64,000 bases of DNA from Deltaproteobacteria bacterium (GTDB taxonomy: Bacteria; Lernaellota; Lernaellaia; JACKCT01): positions 173,108-237,107 of the forward strand of contig JAOSJX010000025.1 in assembly GCA_027493875.1 (NCBI GenBank), in the 5' to 3' direction. The first letter of the stretch is position 1, and every line of letters begins with the position of its first letter. Of the stretch, positions 8,587-17,500 are shown piece by piece. Both the position numbers and the translations under genes were made by a program. The notes beneath the pieces are model-generated. The model did no database searches. It was not told the origin of the DNA and saw nothing but the letters and a program-made list of their open reading frames with translations.

Positions 8587-9750
8587 ATGCCCCGGCGCCG
8601 GACGGACGAGTCGGAAAGCGCGCGCACCTTCGATCTGGCGGTCGACGACGCCGCGCTTCCGAAAAAAAACGCTGCGCCTGTCGGGCCGGCTGTCGCTGAC
8701 CAACGCGCACCGCGCGCATGCCGAGATGCTCGCCGCGTGCCGGCGGTCGGCCCACGAGGAATTCGTCGTCGACCTGAGCGGCCTGACCTATCTGGACGGC
8801 GCGGGCGTCGCCGTGCTCCCTCGACCTCGAACGCATCAACCGGTCGGCCGGCGCGCGCTTCGTCCTCACCGGGCTCGCCGGGTCCGTCGAAGGCTTGCTC
8901 TCGCTGGTCGATCGCGAGCGTCTGACCGCCCCTGAAGGAAAAGCACAAGCCGAAACCGCTAAGCCTTCCTGTGCAGGTCGGTGAAAACACGCTGAACCTG
9001 CTGGACGACCTGCGCGCCATGCTCGTCTTCGTCGGCGACGCGACGCTGGGGTTGCTTTCCGCCGTGCGGCGGCCGGCGACCGTGCGCTGGCGGGGAGACG
9101 ATGTACTACATGGAGCGCTCGGGGGCGGACGCGCTGCCGATCGTCGGCCTGATCTCGCTGCTCATGGGCCTCATCCTCGGCTTTCAGGCCATCATGCAGC
9201 TCAAGCAGTTCGGCGCCAACATCTACGCCGCGGATCTCGTCGGCTTGTCCGTCCTCCGCGAACTCGGGCCGCTCATGACATGCATTCTCATCGCCGGCCG
9301 GTCCGGTTCCGCCTTCGCCGCGGAAATCGGCACGATGAAGGTCAGCGAAGAAGTGGACGCGCTCGTCACCATGGGCTTCGAGCCCATCCGTTTTCTCGTC
9401 GTGCCCAAGGTGTTCGCCCTGATGGCGATGACGCCGCTTTTAACGATCTACGCCGACTTCCTCGGCCTCGTCGGCGGCCTGTTCGTGGGGACGACGCTCG
9501 GCGGGTTGACGGTCAGCGCCTATCTGACGCAAAGCTACAACGCGATCGGCTTGTGGGACGTCGGTCAGGGGCTGATCAAGTGCGAGGTGTTCGCGATCAT
9601 CGTGGCGCTCGTCGGCTGCCTGCGGGGGTTTCAAGTGCACGGCGGCGCCGCGAGCGTCGGACGCTTCACGACGAGCGCCGTGGTCACCGGCATTTTTCTG
9701 ATCATCGTCACCGACGCGGTGTTCACGTTGATCTTCCAGTACTCGGGTAA
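8587..9750 (+). CDS. mlaE: STAS-domain plus MlaE-type permease of a lipid ABC importer (frameshifted)
   Basis: A GAGGAGG site precedes the ATG at 8587. Correcting one surplus A near 8663-8670 gives a STAS domain (LRLSGRLSLTNAHRAH ... EFVVDLSGLTYLDGAGVAVL). Two or three further indels (about 8818, 8955, 9098) lead into the MlaE permease: VGENTLNLLDDLRAML, then GLISLLMGLILGFQAIMQL, RELGPLMTCILIAGRSGSAF and EEVDALVTMGFEP, hallmarks of the MlaE family. STAS-MlaE fusions are known in this family. As written, the last codons run into mlaF without a stop; one more G near 9746 would place TAA at 9748. With MlaF and MlaD it forms a phospholipid transport complex in the inner membrane. Confidence 0.85.
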
Positions 9751-9754
9751 ACGG

Positions 9755-10563
9755 ATGAATGACGCCGCTCCGAAAGAACAAACACGCCGCCCGCTGATTC
9801 AGGTCCGCGACGTGGTTGTGCGCTACGGGCCCGCCGTCATTCTCAACGGCGTGAGCTTCGACGTGTACGAGGGCGAGATTTTCGTCATCCTCGGTGGGTC
9901 GGGCTGCGGCAAAAGCACGCTGCTCCGCCAGATCATCGGCCTCGAACGCCCGGCGGAAGGTTCGATCCTCATCGACGGCGAGGACATCACCGCCGCTTAC
10001 GGCGACGAACGCAAACGTATCCTCCGGAAGATCGGTACGCTGTTTCAGTCGGGCGCGCTTTTCGGCTCGATGACGCTCGCCGAAAACATCGCCTTGCCGC
10101 TGCGCGAATACACCGACCTGCCCGAGGACGTCATCGACATGCTCGTGCGTCTCAAGCTCAACATGGTCAACCTCTCCGGCTACGAGAATCATCTGCCCAG
10201 CGAAATTTCGGGCGGCATGAAAAAGCGCGCGGGCCTCGCGCGGGCCATGGCCCTCGATCCGCGCATTCTCTTTGCGACGAGCCCTCCGCGGGCCTCGATC
10301 CCATCAGCTCGGCCGGGCTCGACAACTTGCTGATCGAGCTCAGCCGGTCGCTCGGCATCACCGTCGTCGTCGTCACGCACGAGCTCCCGTCCATCTTCGC
10401 CATCGCGCAGCGCGTGATCATGCTCGACAAGTCGGTCAAGAACATCATCGCGACGGGGCACCCGGAGGAGTTGCGCGACCGCAGCGACAACGCCTTCGTC
10501 CGCGACTTTTTCAACCGCCAGGCCGAAGAGCGGCGGACCGCGGCGGGAGGGGAGAGGGTCTGA
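9755..10563 (+). CDS. mlaF: MlaF-like ATP-binding protein
   Basis: ATG at 9755, four bases after the presumed mlaE stop. Walker A GGSGCGKST, Q-loop LFQSGALFGSMTLAENIALP (typical of MlaF), signature ISGGMKKRAGLARAM and, after adding a T near 10272, Walker B ILFCDEPSAGLDPIS; then VTHELPSIFAIAQRVIMLDK, all diagnostic for the Mla ATPase rather than general importers. The total of about 269 residues is normal. The TGA shares one base with the ATG of mlaD (10563), so translation is coupled. It energises lipid transfer between the inner membrane and a periplasmic MCE ring. Confidence 0.9.
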
Positions 10564-11492
10564 TGTCCACCGAAGCGCACAAATTCAAGGTCGGCCTCTT
10601 CGTCATCGGCTCCGTGGTCATCGCCGCCGGCGCGCTGATCTGGCTTGGCGCCTCCAAGTTCCTTTCCGAGACGCGCCGGTACGTCACCTATTTCGACGAG
10701 TCGGTGCAGGGCCTCGATATCGGCAGCCAGGTGAAATTCATGGGCGTCGCCGTCGGCGGCGTTTCCGACATTCACGTCGCGCCGGACGGGAAACTCGTGC
10801 AGGTGGACATGGAGCTCGGCAGCGACTTCACGCGCGATGACGACATGCGCGCGCAGCTCGCCATGGCCGGCATCACCGGCATGAAATTCGTGGAGATTAT
10901 GCGCGCGCCCGAAGCCGAGCCGCTGGAGATCGGGTTCAAGCCGCCCGCGGAATACATCCCGGCCAAGGCGTCGAGCGCCGCGGAGATCTTCGAGGCGATC
11001 GGCAAGGTGTACGACAAGGTCATGCAGGTCGACTTCGCCGGCATCAGCGACGAGGTGAAAGGGAGCTTTCACTCGATCTCGGAACGCATGGACGACGAGA
11101 AGATCGACCGCCTGCTCGAAGCGACGGCGGGCGCCGGGGAGCGGCTCCGATATCTGCTCGAGAAGAAGCAGACGGAAAACGTGATCGAGGAGATGGACGC
11201 CACCATCGGCGAACTGAAAGGGTTGGTCGCGTCGATCCGCCAGGAGATCGAGGGCATGAAGCTCAAGGACACGTTCGCGCAGCTCTCCGCCACGATCGAA
11301 AACTTCAACATGATGCTCGAACGCATGGACAACGAACTCGCGGGCACGCTGATCAACGTGCGGCGCACGACGGACAACCTCGCGCGCATCACCGAAAAAA
11401 TCAGTCAGGACCCGGCGCAGACGCTGCTCGGCGAACCGCCGCCGGAACGCATCGTGCCCGTGATCGGACGCGGGGGGGAGGGGGCCCAATGA
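10563..11492 (+). CDS. mlaD: MlaD-like MCE-domain protein
   Basis: An intact protein of 309 residues. One N-terminal membrane helix (FKVGLFVIGSVVIAAGALIWLG) is followed by an MCE domain with the family pattern YFDESVQGLDIGSQVKFMGV and VGGVSDIHV, then a long helical region (about residues 140-290) with heptad character, for example RMDDEKIDRLLEATAGAGER and TFAQLSATIENFNMMLERMD. Long helical tails let MCE hexamers form a channel across the periplasm; E. coli MlaD is much shorter, so this resembles the longer MCE proteins of PqiB/LetB or mycobacterial Mce type. The stop overlaps the start of the lipoprotein gene (ATGA). Confidence 0.9.
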   Translation: MSTEAHKFKVGLFVIGSVVIAAGALIWLGASKFLSETRRYVTYFDESVQGLDIGSQVKFMGVAVGGVSDIHVAPDGKLVQVDMELGSDFTRDDDMRAQLAMAGITGMKFVEIMRAPEAEPLEIGFKPPAEYIPAKASSAAEIFEAIGKVYDKVMQVDFAGISDEVKGSFHSISERMDDEKIDRLLEATAGAGERLRYLLEKKQTENVIEEMDATIGELKGLVASIRQEIEGMKLKDTFAQLSATIENFNMMLERMDNELAGTLINVRRTTDNLARITEKISQDPAQTLLGEPPPERIVPVIGRGGEGAQ

Positions 11493-12134
11493 AAAGAGCC
11501 GTTTTGACGACGGTCGTGCTCGCCGTAACGCTGTCGGCCGGCGGATGTTTCAACATCCAACGCGAGCACAAGGAAGTTTTCTACTACCAGCTCGAATACG
11601 ATCCGCCGCGCCTCGACGTGTCGCCGCATAAGGACGTGGTCGTCCGCGTTTCCAATTTCAACGTCGCGCCGTCCTACCAGTCGCAGAAAATCCTCTATTC
11701 CACCAGCACGCTCAAGCGGAAGATGTACGACTACCATCTCTGGGTTGTGAATCCCGGCGACATGTTGACCGACCTGATCATGCGCGATCTGATTTCGTCC
11801 GGCGTGTATCAGGCCGTCGTGGACATGCGCTCGTCGGTGAACCCGAACTACGAGCTCGAAGGCATCGTCGAACGCATCTACGAAAAGGACCACGAGGACA
11901 CGTGGAACTCGGTTCTCTACCTGCGTTGCGTGTTCTTCTCGTACCACGGCGGCAAGCACGTGCTCTTCCAGAAGGAATATCAGGAGGCCGTGCCCGCCGC
12001 GACGCGCGACCCGAACGCCGTGGTCGCGGCGATGAGCGAGGCGGCGCGGCGCGTGTCCCGGCGCGTGCAGGTTGATGCTCTACGACGCCGTCACCGCCTT
12101 CGAAACCTACAAAGCCGAGCAGCAGCAGGAATAG
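11489..12134 (+). CDS. ABC-transport auxiliary lipoprotein (PqiC-like)
   Basis: Signal peptide MKRAVLTTVVLAVTLSAGGC with a lipobox Cys, then YYQLEYDPPRLDVSPHKDVVVRV and FNVAPSYQSQKILYS, the layout of the ABC-type transport auxiliary lipoprotein family that includes PqiC. The C-terminus is reached after one indel near 12,072, giving LYDAVTAFETYKAEQQQE and a TAG at 12,132-12,134. These lipoproteins sit in the outer membrane and cap MCE channels; its place directly behind mlaD with an ATGA overlap agrees. The operon is therefore STAS-permease, ATPase, MCE protein, lipoprotein. Confidence 0.83.
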
Positions 12135-12136
12135 CC

Positions 12137-12780
12137 GTTGTCCTGCCGCGCCGACGACTACGGCTTCTTCGCCAAGATTTACGATCCGCTTTTTCGCGCG
12201 GGCGAACGCGGGGCTCGTGCGCTACTCGCGCAAGGTGAGTAAGCCGGAACCGTCTTGGCGCGTGCTCGACGTTTGCTGCGGCACGGGGGACGCGCTCGCG
12301 GAATACGCGGGCGCCGGATGCGCGGTTACGGGGATCGACCGCTCGCCGGCGATGCTCGAGCGCGCCGGCAAAAAACTGAACGGCCGCGCCGACCTCGTGC
12401 TCGGCGACGCGACGGCCATGCCCTTCGACAGCGACTCCTTCGACCTCGCGCTCATCACGCTCGCCCTCCACGAAATGGATCCGGAGGTGCGCGAAGCGGT
12501 GCTCGGCGAAATCGCCCGCGTGCTGAATCCGTCAGGGCGGCTGCTGATTATCGATTACCACGCGGGCGCGCCCGAAGGGCTCTACGGCCGTTTCGCCCGC
12601 GGCGTGCTGTTCGTCATCGAGCGGATGGTCGGCGGCGATCACTACCGCAACTACCGGCGCTTTCAGGCGTCGGGCGGCCTGCCACCGCTGCTCGACGGGC
12701 GCGGTTACGCCGTTGAGAAAACCCGCTTCCTGACGGGCGGCAACCTCGCCGTCGTGCTCTCGCGCCCGCCCGCCGTATGA
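12137..12780 (+). CDS. Class I SAM-dependent methyltransferase (UbiE/Methyltransf_11 type)
   Basis: A TTG at 12,137, two bases after the lipoprotein stop, opens SCRADDYGFFAKIYDPLFRA, a usual UbiE/COQ5-like start; one indel near 12,210 then joins it to LVRYSRKV and the SAM-binding motif VLDVCCGTGDALAEYAGAG. Motif post I is VTGIDRSPAMLERA and motif II region is FDLALITLALHEMDPEVRE. The C-terminal part (RFARGVLFVIERMVGGDHY) is typical of small-molecule or quinone methyltransferases. Substrate not determined. The ATGA overlap with the next gene implies co-transcription with the Mla operon. Confidence 0.8.
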
Positions 12781-13540
12781 GTTCTCTCGCCGGCCTCTGG
12801 GATCTCGTCCACGGCCACCCGATCCTGCGCGAGGGCTTCGGTCTCGTCGGTTCGCTTGCGATGGTCGTCGCCGCGCTCCGGTGGGAACGCGTGCTCGCGT
12901 CGCGCGGTGGAACCCGCCTGCTCCTGTGGTCGCGGCTTCTGACCGTCATCGCCGCCGCGTGGACGCTGTTCGCGTTCCGCCGCATCGCGTACGGCCCTAC
13001 GGCGCTCTTCGTCTCGATCGTCGCGCTCGTCCTCGCGGCGCGGATGCACCCGCGCGCGAAGGCGCGCGTGGCGGACGACGACCGTCGCGGGGGCGCTCGG
13101 CCGCCGGCAGCGCGACCGCACCGGCCTGTTCTGGGCGATCCTGGTGACCGTGCCCTTCTTCTGGGGCAAGGGCAGTCTGTTCGGCGACGGCTGGCAGTTC
13201 AACGTCATCGCCCCCGTCTTCGCCCACGCGCTCGCCTTCTTCGCGCGCGACGTCTTCGGCCGCGAACGCGGCAAACACCGCTTCCGCTTTTCCAGCGCGC
13301 ACGGCCGTACGGTCGAAGCGCAGGCCGTCTACCTCGCCGTCACCTTCGCCACGCAGTTTCTGGATCTACCTCTCCTGGAGCCGCATCCCCGGCGAGTATC
13401 ACGTCCCGCGCGTCGTCCTGTGGGCGGCGGTCGGCGCGCTCGCGGCCACCGTCGCCGACCTCTACCTTCCGGACGACCGCGCCCACCTCACCGTCCCGCT
13501 CATCACCGCGGCGGCCATGTACGTTTACGTCGCGGCGTAA
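12777..13540 (+). CDS. Integral membrane protein of unknown function
   Basis: About 253 residues with roughly seven hydrophobic helices after two indels (near 13,085 and 13,365) are repaired: FGLVGSLAMVVAALRW, LLTVIAAAWTLFAF, TALFVSIVALVLAA, then FWAILVTVPFFWGKGSLFG, APVFAHALAFFARDVFG and VVLWAAVGALAATVADLYLP. The final part, DDRAHLTVPLITAAAMYVYVA, recalls phosphatidate cytidylyltransferase-like or dolichol kinase-like C-termini (SxxKR-free), but I cannot assign it. It overlaps the methyltransferase gene by four bases and converges on tonB. Confidence 0.6.
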
Positions 13541-13548
13541 CCGCTCAC

Positions 13549-14241
13549 TCAATCGTCAAGCTGAAATCGGATCGGCTGGTAGCACCAAATGTCCTGCCCT
13601 TGGGACGGCGGGCTGTAGCGCCACTTCTTGACCGCCGTGAGGGCGGCCTGCTCGAAACCCATGCCCGGCGGTTCGGCGCGCGAGACGGTCGCCGACACGA
13701 CGCGGCCGTCCGCGCCGATATGCACCTTGAGGACGACGCGCCCCTCCCGGCCCGACTTCTTGGCGAGCGTCGGATATTCCGGCGGCACCATGCGCAGCAG
13801 TTTCGGCGGCGCGGAAACCTTGATCGGCTCCTTGGGCCCGGAGTACGGCTTCACCTTCGAAGGATCGGTGAACTCGTCCTCCTGCGCCTTCATCAACGTA
13901 TTGCCGACGCGCACCGACACGCTGGAATCGTCCACCACCGATTCGTCGGTGACGCCGAAAATCGGCTTGGGCGGTTCTTTCGTTTCCACCTGCTTCTCGG
14001 TGTTCGGCGGCGGCACATCCTTCTTGGGCGGCGGAGTCGGCTTGGGGGTGGGCGCCGGGGTCGGCGCGGGCGTCGGCTCCGGCGGTTCGGTCACCACCAG
14101 GCTTGCGAGATAGGATTCGGACACCGGCTTCGTGCCCATCTCCGTTGCCGCGGCCCACAGGCCCGCGTGCAGAATCACGGACGCGGCGATCGTGATTTGC
14201 AGGATGCGCGATTTTTTCGGCGGGCGGATTTCGATGTCCAT
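13549..14241 (-). CDS. TonB-like energy transducer
   Basis: ATG at 14,241; 230 residues. Short cytoplasmic start, one membrane anchor (ILQITIAASVILHAGLWAA), a Pro-rich spacer (TPAPTPAPTPKPTPPPKK) and a C-terminal TonB domain: VPPEYPTLAKKSGREGRVVL, HIGADGRVVSATV and ALTAVKKWRYSPP, the family core including the YP motif. It transmits proton-motive force from ExbB/ExbD to outer-membrane receptors. It is the last gene of exbB-exbD-tonB, with three- and four-base gaps. No receptor gene is nearby, so the partner is unknown. Undamaged. Confidence 0.9.
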   Translation of the reverse strand: MDIEIRPPKKSRILQITIAASVILHAGLWAAATEMGTKPVSESYLASLVVTEPPEPTPAPTPAPTPKPTPPPKKDVPPPNTEKQVETKEPPKPIFGVTDESVVDDSSVSVRVGNTLMKAQEDEFTDPSKVKPYSGPKEPIKVSAPPKLLRMVPPEYPTLAKKSGREGRVVLKVHIGADGRVVSATVSRAEPPGMGFEQAALTAVKKWRYSPPSQGQDIWCYQPIRFQLDD

Positions 14242-14245
14242 GCGC

Positions 14246-14689
14246 TTACCCGCTTGAGGCCGCCTGCTCCATCTCTTCCACGCTGGCGGGGTCGATGTTG
14301 ATGGCGAAGCGCTTGCACCCGTTACGGCGCACCAGATCCACAATCGCCACCACTTCCCCGTGACGCACGTTCTTATCCGCGGAAATCACCGCCTGAAGCT
14401 CCGGATCGTTTTCAAGGCGCTCCTTGAGCGACGCCTCGATGCCGGGCACGTCGGTTTCGACGCCGTCGAGATAGTATTTGCCCGACTCGGCGATCACGAT
14501 GGCGAAGTTGCGCGGTTCGGTGGTTTCGCCCGTCGCGGCCTTGGGCAACTCCACCTTGATCTGCGGCGAAACGATGAACGTGGCCGTCACCATGAAGATG
14601 ATGAGCAGCACGAGGATGATGTCGACGAGCGGCGTGACGTTGATCGCGGTGATCGGCTCGTCGTCGCCCGTCTGGCCGGAGGCGCCCAT
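14246..14689 (-). CDS. exbD: ExbD/TolR-family biopolymer transport protein
   Basis: 147 residues. The N-terminus carries the hallmark ITAINVTPLVDIILVLLIIF, a single membrane helix with the functional Asp of ExbD/TolR (the D in PLVDIILV). A periplasmic domain follows, with ISADKNVRHGEVVAIVDLVR, the conserved peptidoglycan-side fold. Gene order and spacing (exbB three bases upstream, tonB four bases downstream) support a proton-channel complex with ExbB and TonB. It could equally serve a TolA-like partner, but the neighbour is TonB-like. Undamaged. Confidence 0.93.
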   Translation of the reverse strand: MGASGQTGDDEPITAINVTPLVDIILVLLIIFMVTATFIVSPQIKVELPKAATGETTEPRNFAIVIAESGKYYLDGVETDVPGIEASLKERLENDPELQAVISADKNVRHGEVVAIVDLVRRNGCKRFAINIDPASVEEMEQAASSG

Positions 14690-14692
14690 GCG

Positions 14693-15448
14693 TTACTCCG
14701 CCTTCGCCAAGGCTTCGGCGGACAGGTCCGCCCCGCCGTTCGCGGGGCGGCTGGCGAAGGCCATGACGATATTGGACGTGGCCTGCGCGTCGTCGGACAA
14801 GCCCTTGAGCTGCGCCTTGAAGTAGTTGAAGAAAATCACCGCGGGGATCGCGACGAACAGCCCGACCGCCGTGGCGACGAGCGCCTCGGAAATGCCGGCC
14901 ATCACCGTCGCCGGGCCCTGCGTCGTGGCTTTGGCGAGGTCGTGAAAGGCGTGGATGATGCCCATGACCGTGCCGAGCAGACCGATGAACGGCGCGTTAT
15001 TGCCGATGGTGCCGAGCACGATAAGGCGCCGGTCGAGCCGGCCGCGTTCGATGACGTGCCGGCTGTCCATGAGTTCGCGCAAGACGCGCGGACCCTCGTG
15101 AAAATTCTTGAGCCCCTCGCGCAGCACCGCAGCCTTGATGCCGCGCGCCCCTTCCACGAGCCCGAGGGCGGCCTTCACGTCGCCCTTGTCGAGCGCGCGC
15201 ACGAGGTTCGCCTTAAAATCCTCGCCCAGCGGATTCGCGCGCCGGTACTGAATGTATTTTTCCACCGCGATCGCGAACGACAGGACCGACAGAAAGATGA
15301 GCAGGTAGAGGATGGACGTGGCGGACTGCGTCGCGATGGAAAGGAGCGCCTGCTCGAGCCCGCCCTTAAAGGCGACGTCGGCCACGGCCGGCGCGGCGTC
15401 CTGCGGCGTCTGAGCCACGACGAAAAGAGGTTCGCTGAAGACCGTCAT
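14693..15448 (-). CDS. exbB: ExbB/TolQ/MotA-family proton channel
   Basis: 251 residues with the three-helix topology of ExbB/TolQ: ILYLLIFLSVLSFAIAVEKY, then LLGTVMGIIHAFHDLAKAT and EALVATAVGLFVAIPAVIFF, including the conserved GLLGTV and AIPA motifs. An extra N-terminal segment of about 35 residues may be a cleaved leader. The last dozen residues (ADLSAEALAKAE) are odd: they are encoded by a nested palindromic repeat at 14,700-14,761 and look like an insertion that supplied a new C-terminus. First gene of the exbB-exbD-tonB operon. Confidence 0.92.
   Translation of the reverse strand: MTVFSEPLFVVAQTPQDAAPAVADVAFKGGLEQALLSIATQSATSILYLLIFLSVLSFAIAVEKYIQYRRANPLGEDFKANLVRALDKGDVKAALGLVEGARGIKAAVLREGLKNFHEGPRVLRELMDSRHVIERGRLDRRLIVLGTIGNNAPFIGLLGTVMGIIHAFHDLAKATTQGPATVMAGISEALVATAVGLFVAIPAVIFFNYFKAQLKGLSDDAQATSNIVMAFASRPANGGADLSAEALAKAE
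14700..14761. repeat. Nested palindromic element inside the 3' end of exbB
   Basis: The outer arms GCCTTCGCCA (14,700-14,709) and TGGCGAAGGC (14,752-14,761) are exact reverse complements. Inside lie GGCGGAC/GTCCGCC (14,717-14,732) and CCGCCCCGC/GCGGGGCGG (about 14,729-14,750). It encodes the SAEALAKAE tail, a peptide I recognise from dispersed repeats in many unrelated bacterial proteins. Mobile REP-like DNA is the likely origin. Confidence 0.6.
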
Positions 15449-15549
15449 AAGATGCGTAAGCTCCCTGAATCAGTTTACTTTTTCTCGCGCCCCCAAGCGC
15501 AACGGGTTATTCAACACTGCGCCGTTAAATGTCAACCGCCATCGGCAAG

Positions 15550-16030
15550 GGATGAAGGATGAGGGATGAAGGATGAAAACGGAACGAGGGACCAGGTACA
15601 AGGTTTCTGGTTTCGGGTGTCGGGTTTCAGCCATGGCTACCATTTCACTTCGGCCCAGCGGCCGAAAGGTTTGTGGTTTTTAGGTTTGCGGGCCGCTTCG
15701 GCGTCGCGAATCAGCTCGGCGCGGCGTTCGCGTTTCCAGCGGCGGATTTTGATGCGTTGCGCTTCGGGGACGACGGATTTTTCTTTCTTAAACGCGGAGA
15801 TCGCAGAGGGCGCAGAGGAAGTAGGGGTTGATTCCTGGGAGTGCCGAGCGCCGGCTCGGCCTGCTCCGCGTGCTCACTTTGTGAGCACGCAGGGCGGAGG
15901 TGAAAGCCGCGAGATGTTGGGACAATTCGGGCGGGGCGGCGGGCCAGGAGGTGAGTACGCGCGTCATTTGCTTGGAGAGGGAGAGCAGACCTTTGTGTGG
16001 CACACCTTCAGCCTGAGGGCTGAAAGTGTG
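15550..16030. repeat. Cluster of short repeats and hairpins in a gene-poor stretch
   Basis: The 880 bases between exbB and the VWA gene hold no complete gene. They contain a 14-bp tandem repeat (GGATGAAGGATGA plus G or A, 15,550-15,577), a GCCGAGC/GCTCGGC hairpin (15,843-15,860), a perfect CGTGCTCAC-TTT-GTGAGCACG hairpin (15,869-15,889) and a 13-bp near-perfect inverted repeat CACACCTTCAGCC/GGCTGAAAGTGTG (16,000-16,029). The strand near 15,793-15,830 (gcagagggcgcagagg) is also a familiar dispersed repeat. I see a repeat trap rather than coding DNA. Confidence 0.5.
15637..15792 (-). pseudogene. C-terminal remnant of a small basic protein
   Basis: On the minus strand an open frame ends with a TAG at 15,637-15,639 and reads KKEKSVVPEAQRIKIRRWKR, then RRAELIRDAEAARKPKNHKP and FGRWAEVKW. 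Codon composition (Lys/Arg rich, GC-rich third positions) looks like real coding DNA, but going upstream the frame enters the dispersed repeat at about 15,793 and has no start codon of its own with a ribosome site. It may be the tail of a small gene cut by a repeat insertion. Function unknown. Confidence 0.3.
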
Positions 16031-16329
16031 GCACCCTCGCTTCGGTCCGTAGGCTTCAACAAGAAGCTTCGCGAGAGCGCGCGTGCTCAGCTTTTCGGTG
16101 AGGACCCGAGGAATGGCCGAGGGGCTTCGCAAATTGCCGTGATGTGTCGTCAGATGACGCGCGGACGCGGGCGCGATGAATCGCGTCCCTAAAAAGTTCC
16201 GACACGGGATTTGGACGGCTCGCGTGAGTTTTGGCTTCGGCATCAATGTTCCCTCCCATAGACCGCGAAGTGAACAGAGGGACCGGCACGCCGCGATCGT
16301 CCCGTTTGATTGGCCGGATCACCGGAGAA

Positions 16330-17427
16330 CTATTTTGAAAATCCTCCGCTCACCGTTCCGTCCTCGCCGAGATCCGCGGTGATCTCGATCGACACGACGG
16401 ATTCGTCCGCCGTCCACTCGATGACGTAGGATTTTAAGATGAAGGCCGTGAGCGTTTCGAATCCTTGAAGAACTTTTTCGCCGTGCGGGACGTAAACGAG
16501 GCCGCCGTGCGTGGCGAGCGCCAGTTTGCCGAGCGCGAAAATATCCGCAAAGCCCAGCGCCACGGTAAAGACGGGCACGTTCTTTTGCTGCGACTGCGCG
16601 ATGACGTTATCAACCGTCTTCGCGGAGTCGTTGTCCACGCCGTCGGAGAAAAGGAAAACGACGTCGAGACCGCGTCCGTCGTTGACCGATTCGCCGAGCG
16701 CCAGATCGAGCGCGTCCCACAGCGAGGTCAAGCCGTTTTCGCACAGATTCCACTGCGCCGCCGCGAGTGCGTCGGCGTCCGAGGTCCAGTCCTGCACCAT
16801 CCGGACGTTGCTGCCGAACTTGATCAGCGAGAACTCGTAGAAATGCGGGAGCGCGCCGTAAAGATAGCCGAGGCCGTCGGCGACGAACTTGGCGTCGCAA
16901 TCGGTGATGGACCCGGAATCGTCCACGACGATCGGCGCGCGCAGGTCGAGATCGTCTTCGGACAATTGCGCCACGGTGGTCGCCGTCGCGGGGGCCGCCG
17001 CGTCGCCGCCGTTCGTCGAAACGGTAAAATCCGCGGGGGTGAGATTTTCCGCGGGACGGCCGTCGGGTTCGGTGACCGTGACGGTGGCGCGCCATGTGCC
17101 GCCGCCGCGGTCCTCCACGTTGAGCACGCGGAGAAACGCCTCGGGATAAACGCCGTGATCGTAATACGCCTTGGCGACGTCGAGCGCTTCGCTTTTGCTT
17201 AACCCGAGATAGGTATCGTCGAAGTTTAGTACAGCGCGCGAATCGCCGCCTCGACCTCGCACCATGAAATGTCGGAGCAACCGTTTTGCGTCTCTTCATA
17301 ACAGTGACCGTCAACGCGGTCGAAGGTATCGCCGTCTTCCTCGTCGTCCTGAAACACGCATCCGCAACCGGCGAACGCCGTGGTTAATGCGGCGAGGACA
17401 ATGATCGGGAAAAAGAAATGCGCGCAT
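16330..17427 (-). CDS. Lipoprotein with von Willebrand factor A domain (frameshifted)
   Basis: The ATG at 17,427, preceded by a purine-rich GGAGGG, opens a signal peptide that after one indel reads FFFPIIVLAALTTAFAGCGC, with a lipobox. An acidic Cys-containing segment (DDEEDGD, HCYEETQNGCSDISWCEVEA) follows, and after a second indel near 17,225 the VWA domain: MIDAS motif DDSGSITDCD, then LIKFGSNVRMV, GLTSLWDALDLALGES, LDVVFLFSDGVDNDS and VPVFTVALGFAD. The metal-site D-x-S-x-S pattern is kept as DDSGS. Such lipoproteins bind ligands at the cell surface or periplasm. About 365 residues in all; indels are likely sequencing errors. Confidence 0.72.
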
Positions 17428-17500
17428 GACCGCCTCCCTCCAACCGGAGAAACCCGGTAGCGCCCCCGAGGAATATAGAAAAGGTGCGCGCGCGGCGCGC

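Noticed and set aside
10167..11489. A 440-codon minus-strand frame over mlaD
   Set aside because: His/Asp/Arg shadow of the intact MCE gene.
15566..16192. A 208-codon frame in the repeat region
   Set aside because: Its peptide (NAEIAEGAEEVG and similar) comes from dispersed repeats and hairpins, with no family pattern.
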